Below are positions 10,392 through 18,577 of a stretch of DNA of 64,000 nt, piece by piece (position 1 is the first letter of the stretch; the number at the start of each line of letters is the position of its first letter). The notes under the pieces are model-generated. The model had not been told where the DNA came from. It did not search any database and saw only the letters and a program-made list of their open reading frames with translations. The stretch comes from Bin87 sp965203985 (GTDB taxonomy: Bacteria; Chloroflexota; Dehalococcoidia; Lucifugimonadales; UBA3495). The stretch covers positions 124,001 to 188,000 of the forward strand of contig CBDBDS010000012.1 in the NCBI GenBank assembly GCA_965203985.1. Reading direction: 5' to 3'. The translations under genes were made by a program, and so were the position numbers.

Positions 10392-12196
10392 AGGGCAGCC
10401 CTCCCGTAGGCCGGCACCGCTGCCTCCAGCAACACTTCTTCCTGCGGCCGCAGTTGCAGTTCGTAGATGCTCTGGTATATGCCGTCATTGCGCACCAGCT
10501 CATTGTGCGAGCCTCGTTCCGCAATGACGCCCTTGTCCAGGACCAGGATCTGGTCCGCTTCCCGCACGGTGCTGAGGCGATGGGCGATCACGAAGGTGGT
10601 CCTGCCTTTCATCACCTCGGTCATCGCGCGGTGAATTTGCCGCTCCGTTTCGACGTCCACGCTCGACGTGGAGTCGTCCAGGATCAACACCGGCGGGTCG
10701 ATCAGTATCGTCCGCGCGATGGACAGTCGCTGACGTTGCCCGCCCGATAGCGTGGTTCCGCGCTCGCCGACCCACGTGTCGTAACCGCCGGGCAACGACA
10801 TGATCTGGTCATGCAGCTGGGCCACCTTGGCCGCGCGTTCCACGTCTTGCTGGGTGGCGCCCACCACGCCGTAAGAGATGTTGTCGCGAATGCTCGCGCT
10901 GAACAGGTACACGTCCTGGTGCACGATGCCCACGTTGTGGCGGAGGGATTGCAACGTGAAATCCCGGATGTCCGTGCCGTCGATGGTGATTTCGCCCGAC
11001 GTCACGTCGTAGAAGCGTGGCAACAGGCTGACCACGGTGGTCTTTCCGCTGCCGGGCGCGCCCAGGATCGCCGTTACCTGTCCTGGCCTGGCGTCCAGGT
11101 CCACTTGCCGCAGCGCCGGCGCCCGATCTTCATAGGCGAACGCGACGTTGTCGAAGCGAACGTGACCGTTGGCCCGACCCATGTCCTTTGCGTTGGCCCG
11201 CTCCGTAACCGGTGACACCGTGTCCAGCACGTTGAACAACCGTTGGCCCGAGGAGATCGCCCTTGAGAAAGTGTTGATGATCTGGGCAGAGGCCCGGATC
11301 GGGAAAGTCAGCTGGTTGAGGTAAAGGAAAAACATCGCGAGCTGACCAGGCGTCAGGTCTCCGCGCACCACCAGCCAGCCACCGATCCAGAGGATGACGC
11401 CCAGCGCGAAGGTGAAGTAAAGCGTCATCCACGCGCTGTTGGTGCCCTGCATCCGCTCGGCGTCGTAGTACTCGACACGCAGTTCCTCGGCCTTGCGGTT
11501 GTACTTCGAACGCTCGTAGTCCTCGGAGGCAAATGCCTTGACCACGTGCATCCCCGCCAGGTTTTCCTGCAGAACCGTCACCGACTGGCCCATCACTTCC
11601 TGCACGTGCAGCCACTTGCGCCGCAGCGCGCGCATGACGAAAGAGGAGCGCAGGACGATGGCCGGCACGAAGATCATGCTCAGCAGGGCCAACTGCCAGT
11701 TCACCACGAACAGGATGATCGGGATCGCAAGGATCCGCACCACTACGTCCAACGAGCGGATCATGCCCATGTTCACGAAGCGGCGCATGGCTTCCACGTC
11801 GGCCGTAGCCCGGGACATCAGGTCTCCGGTGTGCTCCTTGTCGTGGAAGGCGAAGCTCACGTTCTGGAGCTTGTCGTACAGCAGGTTTCGGCAGTCGAAG
11901 GCGACCTTCTGGGAAAGGGACTCCGTCGTGTAGGTGCGACCAAAGTCACAGAAGCCACGCCCCAGGCTTACGCCAAGGATGCCGAGGCCGAACATCAGCA
12001 GGGCGGTCAGCGTGAAGTCCTTCCCGAAGAACTCCTTGGTGACCGGGTCCTGACCCACCATCAGGTCGATGGCGCTGCCGAACAGCCACGGCAGAGCCAG
12101 GGAGAACCCGATTGACACCAAAGCGGTTATGTAGGCGAGGGAAAGCCGGGACGGATAGTTGCCGGCCATGCCGATGATGCGCCAGAGGATGCCCAT
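10388..12196 (-). CDS. ABC exporter subunit with degenerate Walker B (Asp in place of catalytic Glu)
   Basis: A 602-residue half-transporter with six predicted membrane helices in the first ~310 residues. The ATPase domain has Walker A GAPGSGKTT (379-387), signature LSGGQ (483-487) and Walker B LILDDS (504-509). The residue after the Walker B Asp is Asp508 rather than Glu, the hallmark of the degenerate site in heterodimeric exporters. Its stop overlaps the start of the second subunit, so both are co-translated, probably in equal amounts. Substrate is not evident. A candidate promoter lies ~140 bp upstream. Confidence 0.9.
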   Translation of the reverse strand: MGILWRIIGMAGNYPSRLSLAYITALVSIGFSLALPWLFGSAIDLMVGQDPVTKEFFGKDFTLTALLMFGLGILGVSLGRGFCDFGRTYTTESLSQKVAFDCRNLLYDKLQNVSFAFHDKEHTGDLMSRATADVEAMRRFVNMGMIRSLDVVVRILAIPIILFVVNWQLALLSMIFVPAIVLRSSFVMRALRRKWLHVQEVMGQSVTVLQENLAGMHVVKAFASEDYERSKYNRKAEELRVEYYDAERMQGTNSAWMTLYFTFALGVILWIGGWLVVRGDLTPGQLAMFFLYLNQLTFPIRASAQIINTFSRAISSGQRLFNVLDTVSPVTERANAKDMGRANGHVRFDNVAFAYEDRAPALRQVDLDARPGQVTAILGAPGSGKTTVVSLLPRFYDVTSGEITIDGTDIRDFTLQSLRHNVGIVHQDVYLFSASIRDNISYGVVGATQQDVERAAKVAQLHDQIMSLPGGYDTWVGERGTTLSGGQRQRLSIARTILIDPPVLILDDSTSSVDVETERQIHRAMTEVMKGRTTFVIAHRLSTVREADQILVLDKGVIAERGSHNELVRNDGIYQSIYELQLRPQEEVLLEAAVPAYGRAAL

Positions 12197-12333
12197 TATC
12201 GACCTTTGCCTGCCGCGCGACCGCCCATGTTCCTGCTCAGAGCGTTACAGGCCGGGCTACGAGAATCGCAAGGGCGCACGGCATCCGCTACGAACCCGGA
12301 TGCGATTATGAAATCGGATAGCATAGGCCCTGC

Positions 12334-12362
12334 AATATACACCCGACGGCAGTGCAGGGCAA
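12334..12362 (-). promoter_or_regulatory. Candidate sigma70-type promoter for the ABC exporter operon
   Basis: Reading leftward, a TTGCCC -35-like box and a TATATT -10-like box are separated by exactly 17 bp. They lie about 140 bp upstream of the first exporter gene, in a stretch of lower GC than the surroundings (27 of 60 bases G+C over 12361-12420). Confidence 0.45.
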
Positions 12363-12389
12363 GTTATACGGCTGCAATTATTACCGAAT

Positions 12390-12482
12390 TCAGCGGAATA
12401 CCCTGACCAGCGTCACCATTACCGCTACCGTCATGCCGGCGAACCCCAGCAACGTCAATGAAATCTCCCGGTCATCCGGCAA
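12390..12482 (-). CDS. Putative 30-aa membrane microprotein
   Basis: A TTG-initiated frame of 30 codons whose residues 9-26 form one hydrophobic segment including LLGFAGMTVAVMV, ending in basic residues. It overlaps the end of the small ORF upstream by 11 bases. The segment YAGMATAVIITAVR of that neighbour resembles FAGMTVAVMVTLVR here, so the two may be a tandem duplication, or one gene broken by a frameshift. There is no clear ribosome binding site. Low confidence that it is expressed. Confidence 0.3.
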   Translation of the reverse strand: MPDDREISLTLLGFAGMTVAVMVTLVRVFR

Positions 12483-12609
12483 GACGTACCGCGGTGATTA
12501 TTACCGCCGTCGCCATTCCCGCGTAGTCCAAAATCGCGGCCGCAGCCAGGGCAATCATACCCTTGATAATGGTGGAGTGGTAATCTGCCATGCACTCGCG
12601 CAATGACAT
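12472..12609 (-). CDS. Putative 45-aa single-pass membrane protein
   Basis: The ATG giving MSLREC follows a GGTGGA site; an earlier in-frame ATG would add 17 basic residues. The polar N-terminus leads into one or two hydrophobic stretches, GMIALAAAAIL and GMATAVIITAV, and the protein ends with RLAG. It lies downstream of argS in the same orientation and is followed by an overlapping smaller ORF with a similar C-terminal motif. No known family was recognised. The region is AT-richer than its neighbours. Confidence 0.4.
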   Translation of the reverse strand: MSLRECMADYHSTIIKGMIALAAAAILDYAGMATAVIITAVRLAG

Positions 12610-12706
12610 GGTATCCACCGTTCTGTTTGCTTTGCGAGAGCGCTTTGTAATTCCCGGCATTGTCAGGCCCCCGGCGTCGTTGTTCTGCGGTCGCCGGCTT
12701 GCTCTG

Positions 12707-14407
12707 TCACCGCTCCATGCGCTCCGGCGCGGACATGCCCATGAGGGTCAGGGTTCGGCGGAACACGACCTGCGCGGCGGCCACCAGTTTGAGCCGTGCC
12801 AGCGTCAGCTCATTCTCCTCCGGGTTGGCTGAGATGACCCGGCAATTTTCGTAGAAATGGTGGAACGCGGTTGCCAGTTCCATCGCGTAGTGGGGGAGGT
12901 GGTGTGGCTCCAGATTCTCCGCCACCTGCACGATCAGCTCGGAGAGCCGCAACATCGTGCGGATCAGCGCCAGCTCATTGCGGTGCGTCAGCAGAGAGAC
13001 GTCACCGGCTGAGAAGTCGATCCCGCGTTCGGCGGCCAGGCTCAGGATGCTGGCGTTGCGCGCGTGGGCGTACTGCACGTAGTACACCGGGTTCTCCGAC
13101 GATTCGCGGGTGGCCAGCTCCAGGTCGAATTCCATCTGCGTGGACGCCGCCCGCGCCAGGAAAAAGTAGCGGCAGGCGTCCATGCCCACCTCGTCCACCA
13201 ACTCGCGCAGCGTGACGAAATCGCCGGTACGCTTGGAGGCGCGCACCGTTTCGTCACCGCGTTTCAGCGTCACCATCTGGGAGATCAGCACGGTGAGATT
13301 TTCCGGTTCCACGCCCAGGGCGGAAACCGCCGCTTTCATCCGGGGAACATGGCCCTGGTGGTCCGCGCCCCAGATGTCGATCACCCGGTCGAACCCGCGC
13401 CCGCTGAACTTGTTGTAATGATAGGCAATGTCCGATGCGAAATACGTCGGTTCGCCCGACGAACGCACCACCACGTTGTCCCGGTCATCGCCCAGCGCGA
13501 TGGAATTGAACCAGAGCGCTCCGCTCCGTTCGCCGAGGTGGCCGCCCTCCCGCAGCCGGGCCATCGCCCGGTCGTAATCGCTGGTGTTCGTGTCTTCGTT
13601 CTGGAACAGCCACCGTTCGCTGAACCAGTTGTCGAAATTCACGCCGATAGCGTCCAGATCATCGCGGATCAGCGCAACCATCTTCTCCCGGGCGATGTCG
13701 CCGATCCGGCGGATGGCCGCCGGCTCCGCGAGTTCCAGCAGGCCCGGCCCCTCGGTCCCGATGATCTCCCCGGCGATGTCGGCAATGTAGTCTCCCTGGT
13801 ATCCGTTTTCCGGCATCTGCGCGTCCCGACCCAGGGCCTGCTGATAGCGGGTCCAGACTGAGCGATAAAACGCCTCCATCTGGGAACCGGCGTCGTTGAT
13901 GTAATACTCCCGGGTAACTTCGTACCCGGCCGCCTGCATGGTGTTCGCCAGCGCGCTGCCCAGCACGGCGCCCCGGGTGTGACCGACGTGGACCGGGCCC
14001 GTCGGGTTGACGCTGACGAATTCGACCATCACCTTTCGCCCGGCGCCCGCTTCAGCCGACCCGAAACCTTCGCCGGCGGCAATGACGGTCTCCACCTGCC
14101 GCTGCAGCCATTCGTCGCTGAGTTTGAAGTTGATAAACCCGGGCGGTGCCGGCTCGACGCTGTCGATCTCGGGTCCCGGTTCGATCCGCTCTGCGATCAG
14201 TTGCGCCAGTTGCAACGGATTTGCCCGAGCCGCCCGGGCCAGGCGCAGGGGCAGATTGGTGGCGAAATCGCCGTGCTCCGGATTGTTGGGCCGTTCGATC
14301 TCGATGTCCGCCGCTGCGTCGACGTTGATCACGCCGTCGCGGTTGGCCTGCTCCAGGGCGGCGGCGACAATTGCGGCTACGGTGTCTTTCACGAGCATGA
14401 TGGTCAT
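12707..14407 (-). CDS. argS: Arginine--tRNA ligase
   Basis: Charges tRNA-Arg with arginine in the cytoplasm. The 566-residue class I synthetase has the N-terminal Add-1 domain, the HIGH-type motif GPVHVGHTRGAVLG near residues 115-128, and a C-terminal DALR anticodon-binding domain ending with LTLMGMSAPERMER. As in many ArgRS, the canonical KMSKS is degenerate; RASKRTGDF occupies the region. Two in-frame ATGs are close (residues 1 and 4), and no strong ribosome binding site distinguishes them. Confidence 0.96.
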   Translation of the reverse strand: MTIMLVKDTVAAIVAAALEQANRDGVINVDAAADIEIERPNNPEHGDFATNLPLRLARAARANPLQLAQLIAERIEPGPEIDSVEPAPPGFINFKLSDEWLQRQVETVIAAGEGFGSAEAGAGRKVMVEFVSVNPTGPVHVGHTRGAVLGSALANTMQAAGYEVTREYYINDAGSQMEAFYRSVWTRYQQALGRDAQMPENGYQGDYIADIAGEIIGTEGPGLLELAEPAAIRRIGDIAREKMVALIRDDLDAIGVNFDNWFSERWLFQNEDTNTSDYDRAMARLREGGHLGERSGALWFNSIALGDDRDNVVVRSSGEPTYFASDIAYHYNKFSGRGFDRVIDIWGADHQGHVPRMKAAVSALGVEPENLTVLISQMVTLKRGDETVRASKRTGDFVTLRELVDEVGMDACRYFFLARAASTQMEFDLELATRESSENPVYYVQYAHARNASILSLAAERGIDFSAGDVSLLTHRNELALIRTMLRLSELIVQVAENLEPHHLPHYAMELATAFHHFYENCRVISANPEENELTLARLKLVAAAQVVFRRTLTLMGMSAPERMER

Positions 14408-14509
14408 CCAACTGGGAAAAGATTGGGCCGGGCTTTACATGGTAGCATCCGAGCGTATTTCGCGTCCCGGCGACAGTCACCGCGGTAACTGTTCAGAATT
14501 CAGGAGGTT

Positions 14510-14617
14510 GTCATTGCGAGGCGTTTGCGCCGTGGCAATCTCCACGCCGTAGCAGCACCGTCTGCTCCCAAGGACTCCCTTGCGACAACGGGATTGCCGC
14601 GCTTCGCTCGCATTGAC
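14510..14617. repeat. GTCATTGCGAG-type inverted-repeat element, copy 1
   Basis: The ends GTCATTGCGAGGCG and the complement of CGCTCGCATTGAC form an imperfect terminal inverted repeat. Each arm continues into a GGCAATC motif. The element is 108 bp, non-coding, between argS and the VOC gene. A second copy with the same end motifs lies at 31391-31489. This end sequence is a widely dispersed intergenic repeat type in bacterial genomes. Confidence 0.7.
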
Positions 14618-14626
14618 ACTTTCCGG

Positions 14627-15028
14627 CTACCCTTCGGCAATTTGGAACGGGTAGCCCAACGCGCTGGCGGCGGCGATGTTGGCGGTCATGTATCCCTCCG
14701 CGCTGCGGGACATGCCGTTTTCGCCGCGCATCTCGTTCCCCTTGCCGGAAAGGGCGGCGGCCTTGTCCGCGATGTCGGACACGCCAAAGGCCAGATGGTA
14801 CGGGCCCGGCCCGAATGTCTTCAGGTATTCCCCCATGGCCGAATTCGGATCCAACGGCTCGGTGAATTCCACGTTGGTCTGGCCCACCTTGTACACGGCG
14901 TTCTTCATGCCCCGGGCCGGAAACACCTCGATCTTCACCGGCGTCATGCCGAAGTTCTCCTCGATGTACTTGGCCATGGCGTCGGCGTCGTGGACAAGGA
15001 TTCGGACGTGATGTATAAACTCGAACAT
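14627..15028 (-). CDS. VOC (glyoxalase-fold) protein, possible methylmalonyl-CoA epimerase-like
   Basis: I chose the ATG giving MFEFIHHVRILVHD because GGAG precedes it by eight bases. The 133-residue protein shows one VOC module: HHVRILVHDADAMAKYIEENFGM at the N-terminus, VEFTEPL near 53-59, and PYHLAFGVSDI near 75-85 with a second metal-binding His. This order fits methylmalonyl-CoA epimerase or a glyoxalase-like enzyme, which bind a divalent metal through His/Glu residues. No methylmalonyl-CoA mutase gene is nearby, so the substrate is unproven. It is divergent from the S51-like gene. Confidence 0.75.
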   Translation of the reverse strand: MFEFIHHVRILVHDADAMAKYIEENFGMTPVKIEVFPARGMKNAVYKVGQTNVEFTEPLDPNSAMGEYLKTFGPGPYHLAFGVSDIADKAAALSGKGNEMRGENGMSRSAEGYMTANIAAASALGYPFQIAEG

Positions 15029-15077
15029 CGCCAGTTCTCCAAGGGTCATAATAAGCTGGTAGCGAGGGTGCAAACAC

Positions 15078-15788
15078 GTGGTGAGGCGTATTCTACTGGT
15101 TGGGGGTGACGAGTTCCGGGCGTCCTGCGCCGGCATGGATAATCATGTCCTTGAGGCAACCGGAGAGGCGCCCCCCCGCGTCGCCATCGTACCAACGGCC
15201 GCTGCCTTTGAGAACCCCGGACTCGCCGCGAACAACGGCGTGCGCCATTTCACCGGCCTGGGCGCATCCGCTTTTGGTGTGGACGTTGTCCGCCGCGAAG
15301 ACGCCGAGAATCCCCGTATGGTGGCGCAACTCGACGGCGCCCACGTCATCTACTTCACCGGCGGCAGTCCGGAGCACCTGCTTTCCGTGCTTGCGGGGTC
15401 ACTCCTGTTCGACGCGGTCAAATCAGCGTGCGATGCCGGCGCGATATGGGCTGGCTCCAGCGCCGGAGCAATGGTATTGGGTTCGGTGATGCGCCGCCCG
15501 TCGTCCGGCTCGCCCGTCTCCCCGGCGTTGGACATCGTGCCCAACGTGATGGTCCTGCCCCACCACGAGCGCAGCGACCCCAATGTCATTACCGGGCAAC
15601 TGTCCGGCTCAGCAACCTTCGGGCTGACGGTCCTGGGCATCGACGGCGGTTCCGGCGTGCTCCTGGATCCCGGCGGGGCAACCGCCCTGGGGTCCGGCAA
15701 CGTCACTGTTTACCGGTCCGGCCAGTGGCGGCGTTACGCCGCTGGCGAGAAGGTGCCCGACTTGACGGTCAACGGCCCCGCGTCCTAG
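15078..15788 (+). CDS. Peptidase S51 / cyanophycinase-like protein
   Basis: The GTG start gives VVRRILLVGGDEF, an N-terminal beta strand typical of class I glutamine-amidotransferase-like peptidases. Around residues 130-140 the sequence SSAGAMVLG carries the nucleophilic Ser of the S51 peptidase/cyanophycinase group, preceded by YFTGGSPEHLL. The late HHERSD and GIDGGSG segments supply the expected His and Gly-rich loop. Such enzymes cleave alpha- or beta-aspartyl dipeptides or cyanophycin. At 236 residues it is a complete single-domain protein. Two adjacent GTG codons are possible starts. It converges on hisIE with a four-base overlap. Confidence 0.78.
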   Translation: MVRRILLVGGDEFRASCAGMDNHVLEATGEAPPRVAIVPTAAAFENPGLAANNGVRHFTGLGASAFGVDVVRREDAENPRMVAQLDGAHVIYFTGGSPEHLLSVLAGSLLFDAVKSACDAGAIWAGSSAGAMVLGSVMRRPSSGSPVSPALDIVPNVMVLPHHERSDPNVITGQLSGSATFGLTVLGIDGGSGVLLDPGGATALGSGNVTVYRSGQWRRYAAGEKVPDLTVNGPAS

Positions 15789-16408
15789 CCGCGCCGGGCC
15801 CGCAACTCCTCCCACACTGCGTTAGGCGACACGCCGGCGGATGCCATGAGAGTCAGCGTGTGGTACAGCAGGTCGGCAATTTCGCCCGGCAGGTTTTCCG
15901 TTTCGCCCGTGGCCGCCGCCAGGGCCGCCTCGCCGGCTTCTTCGATCACCTTCTGCCCCACCCTGCTGGTGCCCTCGGCCAGCAGCCTGGCGGTGTAACT
16001 GCCCTCGGGCATTTCCCGCTGCCGGTCCCTGATCACCGCGAACAGTTCGTCAAGCACCCGTGGCCCGCCGTCGCTGCTCGTATAGTCATCGGGCAGGTCT
16101 TCCATCCGGGTGTAGAAGCACGAAACTTCCCCGGTGTGGCAGGCCGGGCCGTCGGGCTCCACCTTGAGCAGGATGGTGTCGCCGTCGCAGTCGACGTACC
16201 ACTCGCGCAGATTCAGGTAGTTTCCGGACACCTCGCCTTTATGCCACAGGTCTTCCTGACTGCGGCTGTAGAACCACACCTGGGTGCCTTCCACCGTCCG
16301 CTTGAGCGAGCCGGGGTTCATGTACCCCAGCATCAGCACCTGGCCGGTGTTGATGTCCTGCGCAATGGCGGGTACCAACCCTTTGTCGTCCAGTTTCACT
16401 TCGCTCAT
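15785..16408 (-). CDS. hisIE: Bifunctional phosphoribosyl-AMP cyclohydrolase / phosphoribosyl-ATP diphosphatase
   Basis: Performs steps two and three of histidine biosynthesis. The second of two adjacent ATGs was chosen for its spacing from GGAGG. Residues 1-105 are the HisI cyclohydrolase domain, with WHKGE...SGN at 55-63, DCDGD at 73-77 and zinc-binding Cys74, Cys90 and Cys97. Residues ~115-205 are the all-helical HisE pyrophosphohydrolase domain, with EEAGEAALAA and ADLLYHTLTL. It lies downstream of hisF and a HAD gene in one leftward operon. Other his genes are not in the window. Confidence 0.95.
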   Translation of the reverse strand: MSEVKLDDKGLVPAIAQDINTGQVLMLGYMNPGSLKRTVEGTQVWFYSRSQEDLWHKGEVSGNYLNLREWYVDCDGDTILLKVEPDGPACHTGEVSCFYTRMEDLPDDYTSSDGGPRVLDELFAVIRDRQREMPEGSYTARLLAEGTSRVGQKVIEEAGEAALAAATGETENLPGEIADLLYHTLTLMASAGVSPNAVWEELRARRG

Positions 16409-16430
16409 CATGTCCTCCGTTGGGTAGCGG

Positions 16431-17132
16431 CTACCCGAGTTTGGCCAGGACGTCGGGCAATTCCAGCAGGTCACGGATCTGCGCGTCTGGGGTGGGCAAC
16501 GCTGGGTCCTTCGACTGACCTGATCGGTTGATCCATATGGCGGTCATGCCCACCGTCCGGGAACCCATGACATCCTCGAACTGCCGGTCGCCCACGTACG
16601 CGCACTCCGAAGGATGCACCGCGAGTTCTGCCACGGCCGCGTCGAACAGGCGACGGTCGGGTTTGTAGCACCGAACGGCCTCCGACGATATGACAGCCTC
16701 CAGCTTGGCGGGTATGCGTGCCACCACGGGGTCGAGATACGCGTCGTCCGCGTTGGAGATCACGGCCAGCCGGTGGGTTTGCCCCAGAATCGACAGCGCC
16801 TCGGCCGAATCCGGGAACAAAGGTCGCGTTCCCAGATCGTCTATCGACTTTTGGGAGGCCGCCATGCCATCCCCGGCAACGCCCAGCTCGACGAACGCTG
16901 TTGCGAATGCTTCGGCCCACCCGTCCAGGTAGGAAATGAACGGGGCTCCCGGGGCGGTGCGTCGGTCTCGAAAATTGCCGGCGCCGTAGTCCCATGCGTG
17001 CCGCAATTCTTCCGGCGTCGTATCCAGCTCCTGTTCCTCGATGATCGCGGCGAAAGTCTGCCGCCATAGGTCGTGACCGTCCTGCGCTATCGTGTTGAAC
17101 ATGTCGAAGATTACGGTGGTGATAGCGCTCAT
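16431..17132 (-). CDS. HAD-superfamily hydrolase in the his gene cluster
   Basis: A 233-residue HAD subfamily IA protein starting with an ATG after GGAAAGGA. Motif I is VIFDMFNT with nucleophile Asp10. The second Asp of the usual DxD is Phe12, as in 2-haloacid dehalogenase-like members, so a phosphatase role is uncertain. Motif II is VISNADD, motif III is the Lys in CYKPDRRLF, and motif IV is the acidic segment near YVGDRQFEDV. It sits between hisF and hisIE in the same operon, which invites a histidinol-phosphatase hypothesis, but the motif I change argues against assigning it. Confidence 0.82.
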   Translation of the reverse strand: MSAITTVIFDMFNTIAQDGHDLWRQTFAAIIEEQELDTTPEELRHAWDYGAGNFRDRRTAPGAPFISYLDGWAEAFATAFVELGVAGDGMAASQKSIDDLGTRPLFPDSAEALSILGQTHRLAVISNADDAYLDPVVARIPAKLEAVISSEAVRCYKPDRRLFDAAVAELAVHPSECAYVGDRQFEDVMGSRTVGMTAIWINRSGQSKDPALPTPDAQIRDLLELPDVLAKLG

Positions 17133-17163
17133 CAGGTTCCTTTCCGTTGGTGCCGGTTGGCGA

Positions 17164-17973
17164 TCAGATTCTCATGGGAACGCCCCGGGCGTCCAGGTAT
17201 TCCTTGGCCTGCGCGATGGAATATGTGCCGAAGTGGAATATGCTGGCTGCCAGCACCGCATCGGCCTCGCCGTCGGTGAAGGCGTCATGCAGATGTTCCA
17301 GGGTTCCGGCGCCCCCGCTGGCGATCACCGGAACCGGCACCGCCCGGGATATGGCGCGGGTCAGCGGCAGGTCGTAACCGTCCTGCTGCCCGTCTTCGTC
17401 CATGCTGGTCAGCAGGATTTCGCCGGAGCCCAGCGCGACGGTTCGCTCTGCCCACTTGACCGCGTCCAGACCGGTGGGGTTCCGGCCGCCGTGGGTGAAG
17501 ACCTGCCACCCGGAGGCGGCGTCCACCGCTAGCGAAGGATCTCGCGGAGCCGGGAACTCTTCCCCCGGCACAACCCGGCGAGCGTCGATGGCCGTGACGA
17601 TGCACTGGCTGCCGAACTGTGCCGCCCCTTCGGAAACCAACTCAGGCGTGTTGATCGCCGCGGTATTCACCGAGACTTTATCCGCCCCCGCGTTCAGCAT
17701 GCGGCGCACGTCCTCAATGGACCGGATCCCGCCACCCACCGTCAGCGGTATGAAGACCTGCTCGGAAACACTGCGCACCACGTCAACCATGGTGTCGCGG
17801 GAATCGCTGCTGGCGGTGATGTCCAGAAAGACCAGCTCGTCCGCGCCTTCCTCGTCGTAGCGCGCCGCCAGTTCCGCCGGGTCGCCGGCGTCCCGCAGGT
17901 TCACGAAGCTGGTGCCCTTAACAACGCGGCCGGCGTCGACATCCAGGCAAGGTATGATGCGGCGGGTCAACAC
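17164..17973 (-). CDS. hisF: Imidazole glycerol phosphate synthase subunit HisF (cyclase)
   Basis: With HisH, it closes the imidazole ring of histidine and releases AICAR. The 269-residue TIM barrel starts MLTRRIIPCLDVDAGRVVKG, carrying catalytic Asp11. The second catalytic Asp is in VTAIDARRV near residue 133, and the phosphate-binding GGG and ASGGAG loops are intact. A 20-residue insertion of acidic and hydrophobic residues around 140-160 is common in this family. It leads a leftward cluster with a HAD gene and hisIE. HisH is not adjacent, so the synthetase partner must be encoded elsewhere. Confidence 0.96.
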   Translation of the reverse strand: MLTRRIIPCLDVDAGRVVKGTSFVNLRDAGDPAELAARYDEEGADELVFLDITASSDSRDTMVDVVRSVSEQVFIPLTVGGGIRSIEDVRRMLNAGADKVSVNTAAINTPELVSEGAAQFGSQCIVTAIDARRVVPGEEFPAPRDPSLAVDAASGWQVFTHGGRNPTGLDAVKWAERTVALGSGEILLTSMDEDGQQDGYDLPLTRAISRAVPVPVIASGGAGTLEHLHDAFTDGEADAVLAASIFHFGTYSIAQAKEYLDARGVPMRI

Positions 17974-18031
17974 GAGGGAATTGTCATCCGATGCGATAGG
18001 GTCTCGGACGGTCCAAAGTCAGCCGGACGCA

Positions 18032-18409
18032 TTATTCGGATTCGCGAGTCAAGATGGCGACTTGTTCGGGAGTAAGCGGCATTCCCTGCGCTGCCAACTC
18101 TCGCTGGATTCGCTCGCGTTCTTCCTTTCGACCTTGGGCTTTGGCTCTTTTCTCGACCGCTTCTTTGGCAGCAAAGAACACTTTGAAACCTCCGTATAGC
18201 GCCGCTGTGGTGGGGAACAGCAGCAGCGTAGCCACTATTATAATTCCGTCTTCCCGTTCGGTCAGCCCTTTGAGCCAGCCCAGGCCCGGCAGTTGGTCGC
18301 AGAGCGCGCAGTCGCTGACGAGTACGGCCACCAGCATACTGATGCTGATTGACACCGCCCCGTCGAAGAACCGCCAAATTGATCGATTGCCGTCGTGGTT
18401 TTCTGTCAT
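18032..18409 (-). CDS. Small membrane protein with a CxxC motif (paralog A)
   Basis: The ATG giving MTENHDGN was preferred; an earlier ATG would add 19 residues. The ~125-residue protein has a hydrophobic segment at about 15-35, a CALC (CxxC) motif, a loop with KGLTEREDGIII, a second hydrophobic segment, and a charged helical C-terminal tail. It is clearly related to the gene at 21947-22420: both share an S-I-S/S-V-S start to the first helix, a CxxC, LTE(R/Q)EDG(I/V)I and a VFF/VFSA(K/Y) second-helix exit. No family name was recognised. The CxxC could bind metal or be redox-active. Confidence 0.6.
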   Translation of the reverse strand: MTENHDGNRSIWRFFDGAVSISISMLVAVLVSDCALCDQLPGLGWLKGLTEREDGIIIVATLLLFPTTAALYGGFKVFFAAKEAVEKRAKAQGRKEERERIQRELAAQGMPLTPEQVAILTRESE

Positions 18410-18577
18410 AACGTCCTTGCTCACCTGATCGCCCGGGTGCGTTTCACCTGGGACTGAGAGAGTCATGCCCTTCGATGGCGCTGCGGTTGTTATCAGTATC
18501 CTTGCCCAGAGTCCGGGCGGCATCTATGATGTTGCACTGATTACCGGCTCAGGCCGATTGCACACAGGAGGCAAAAC

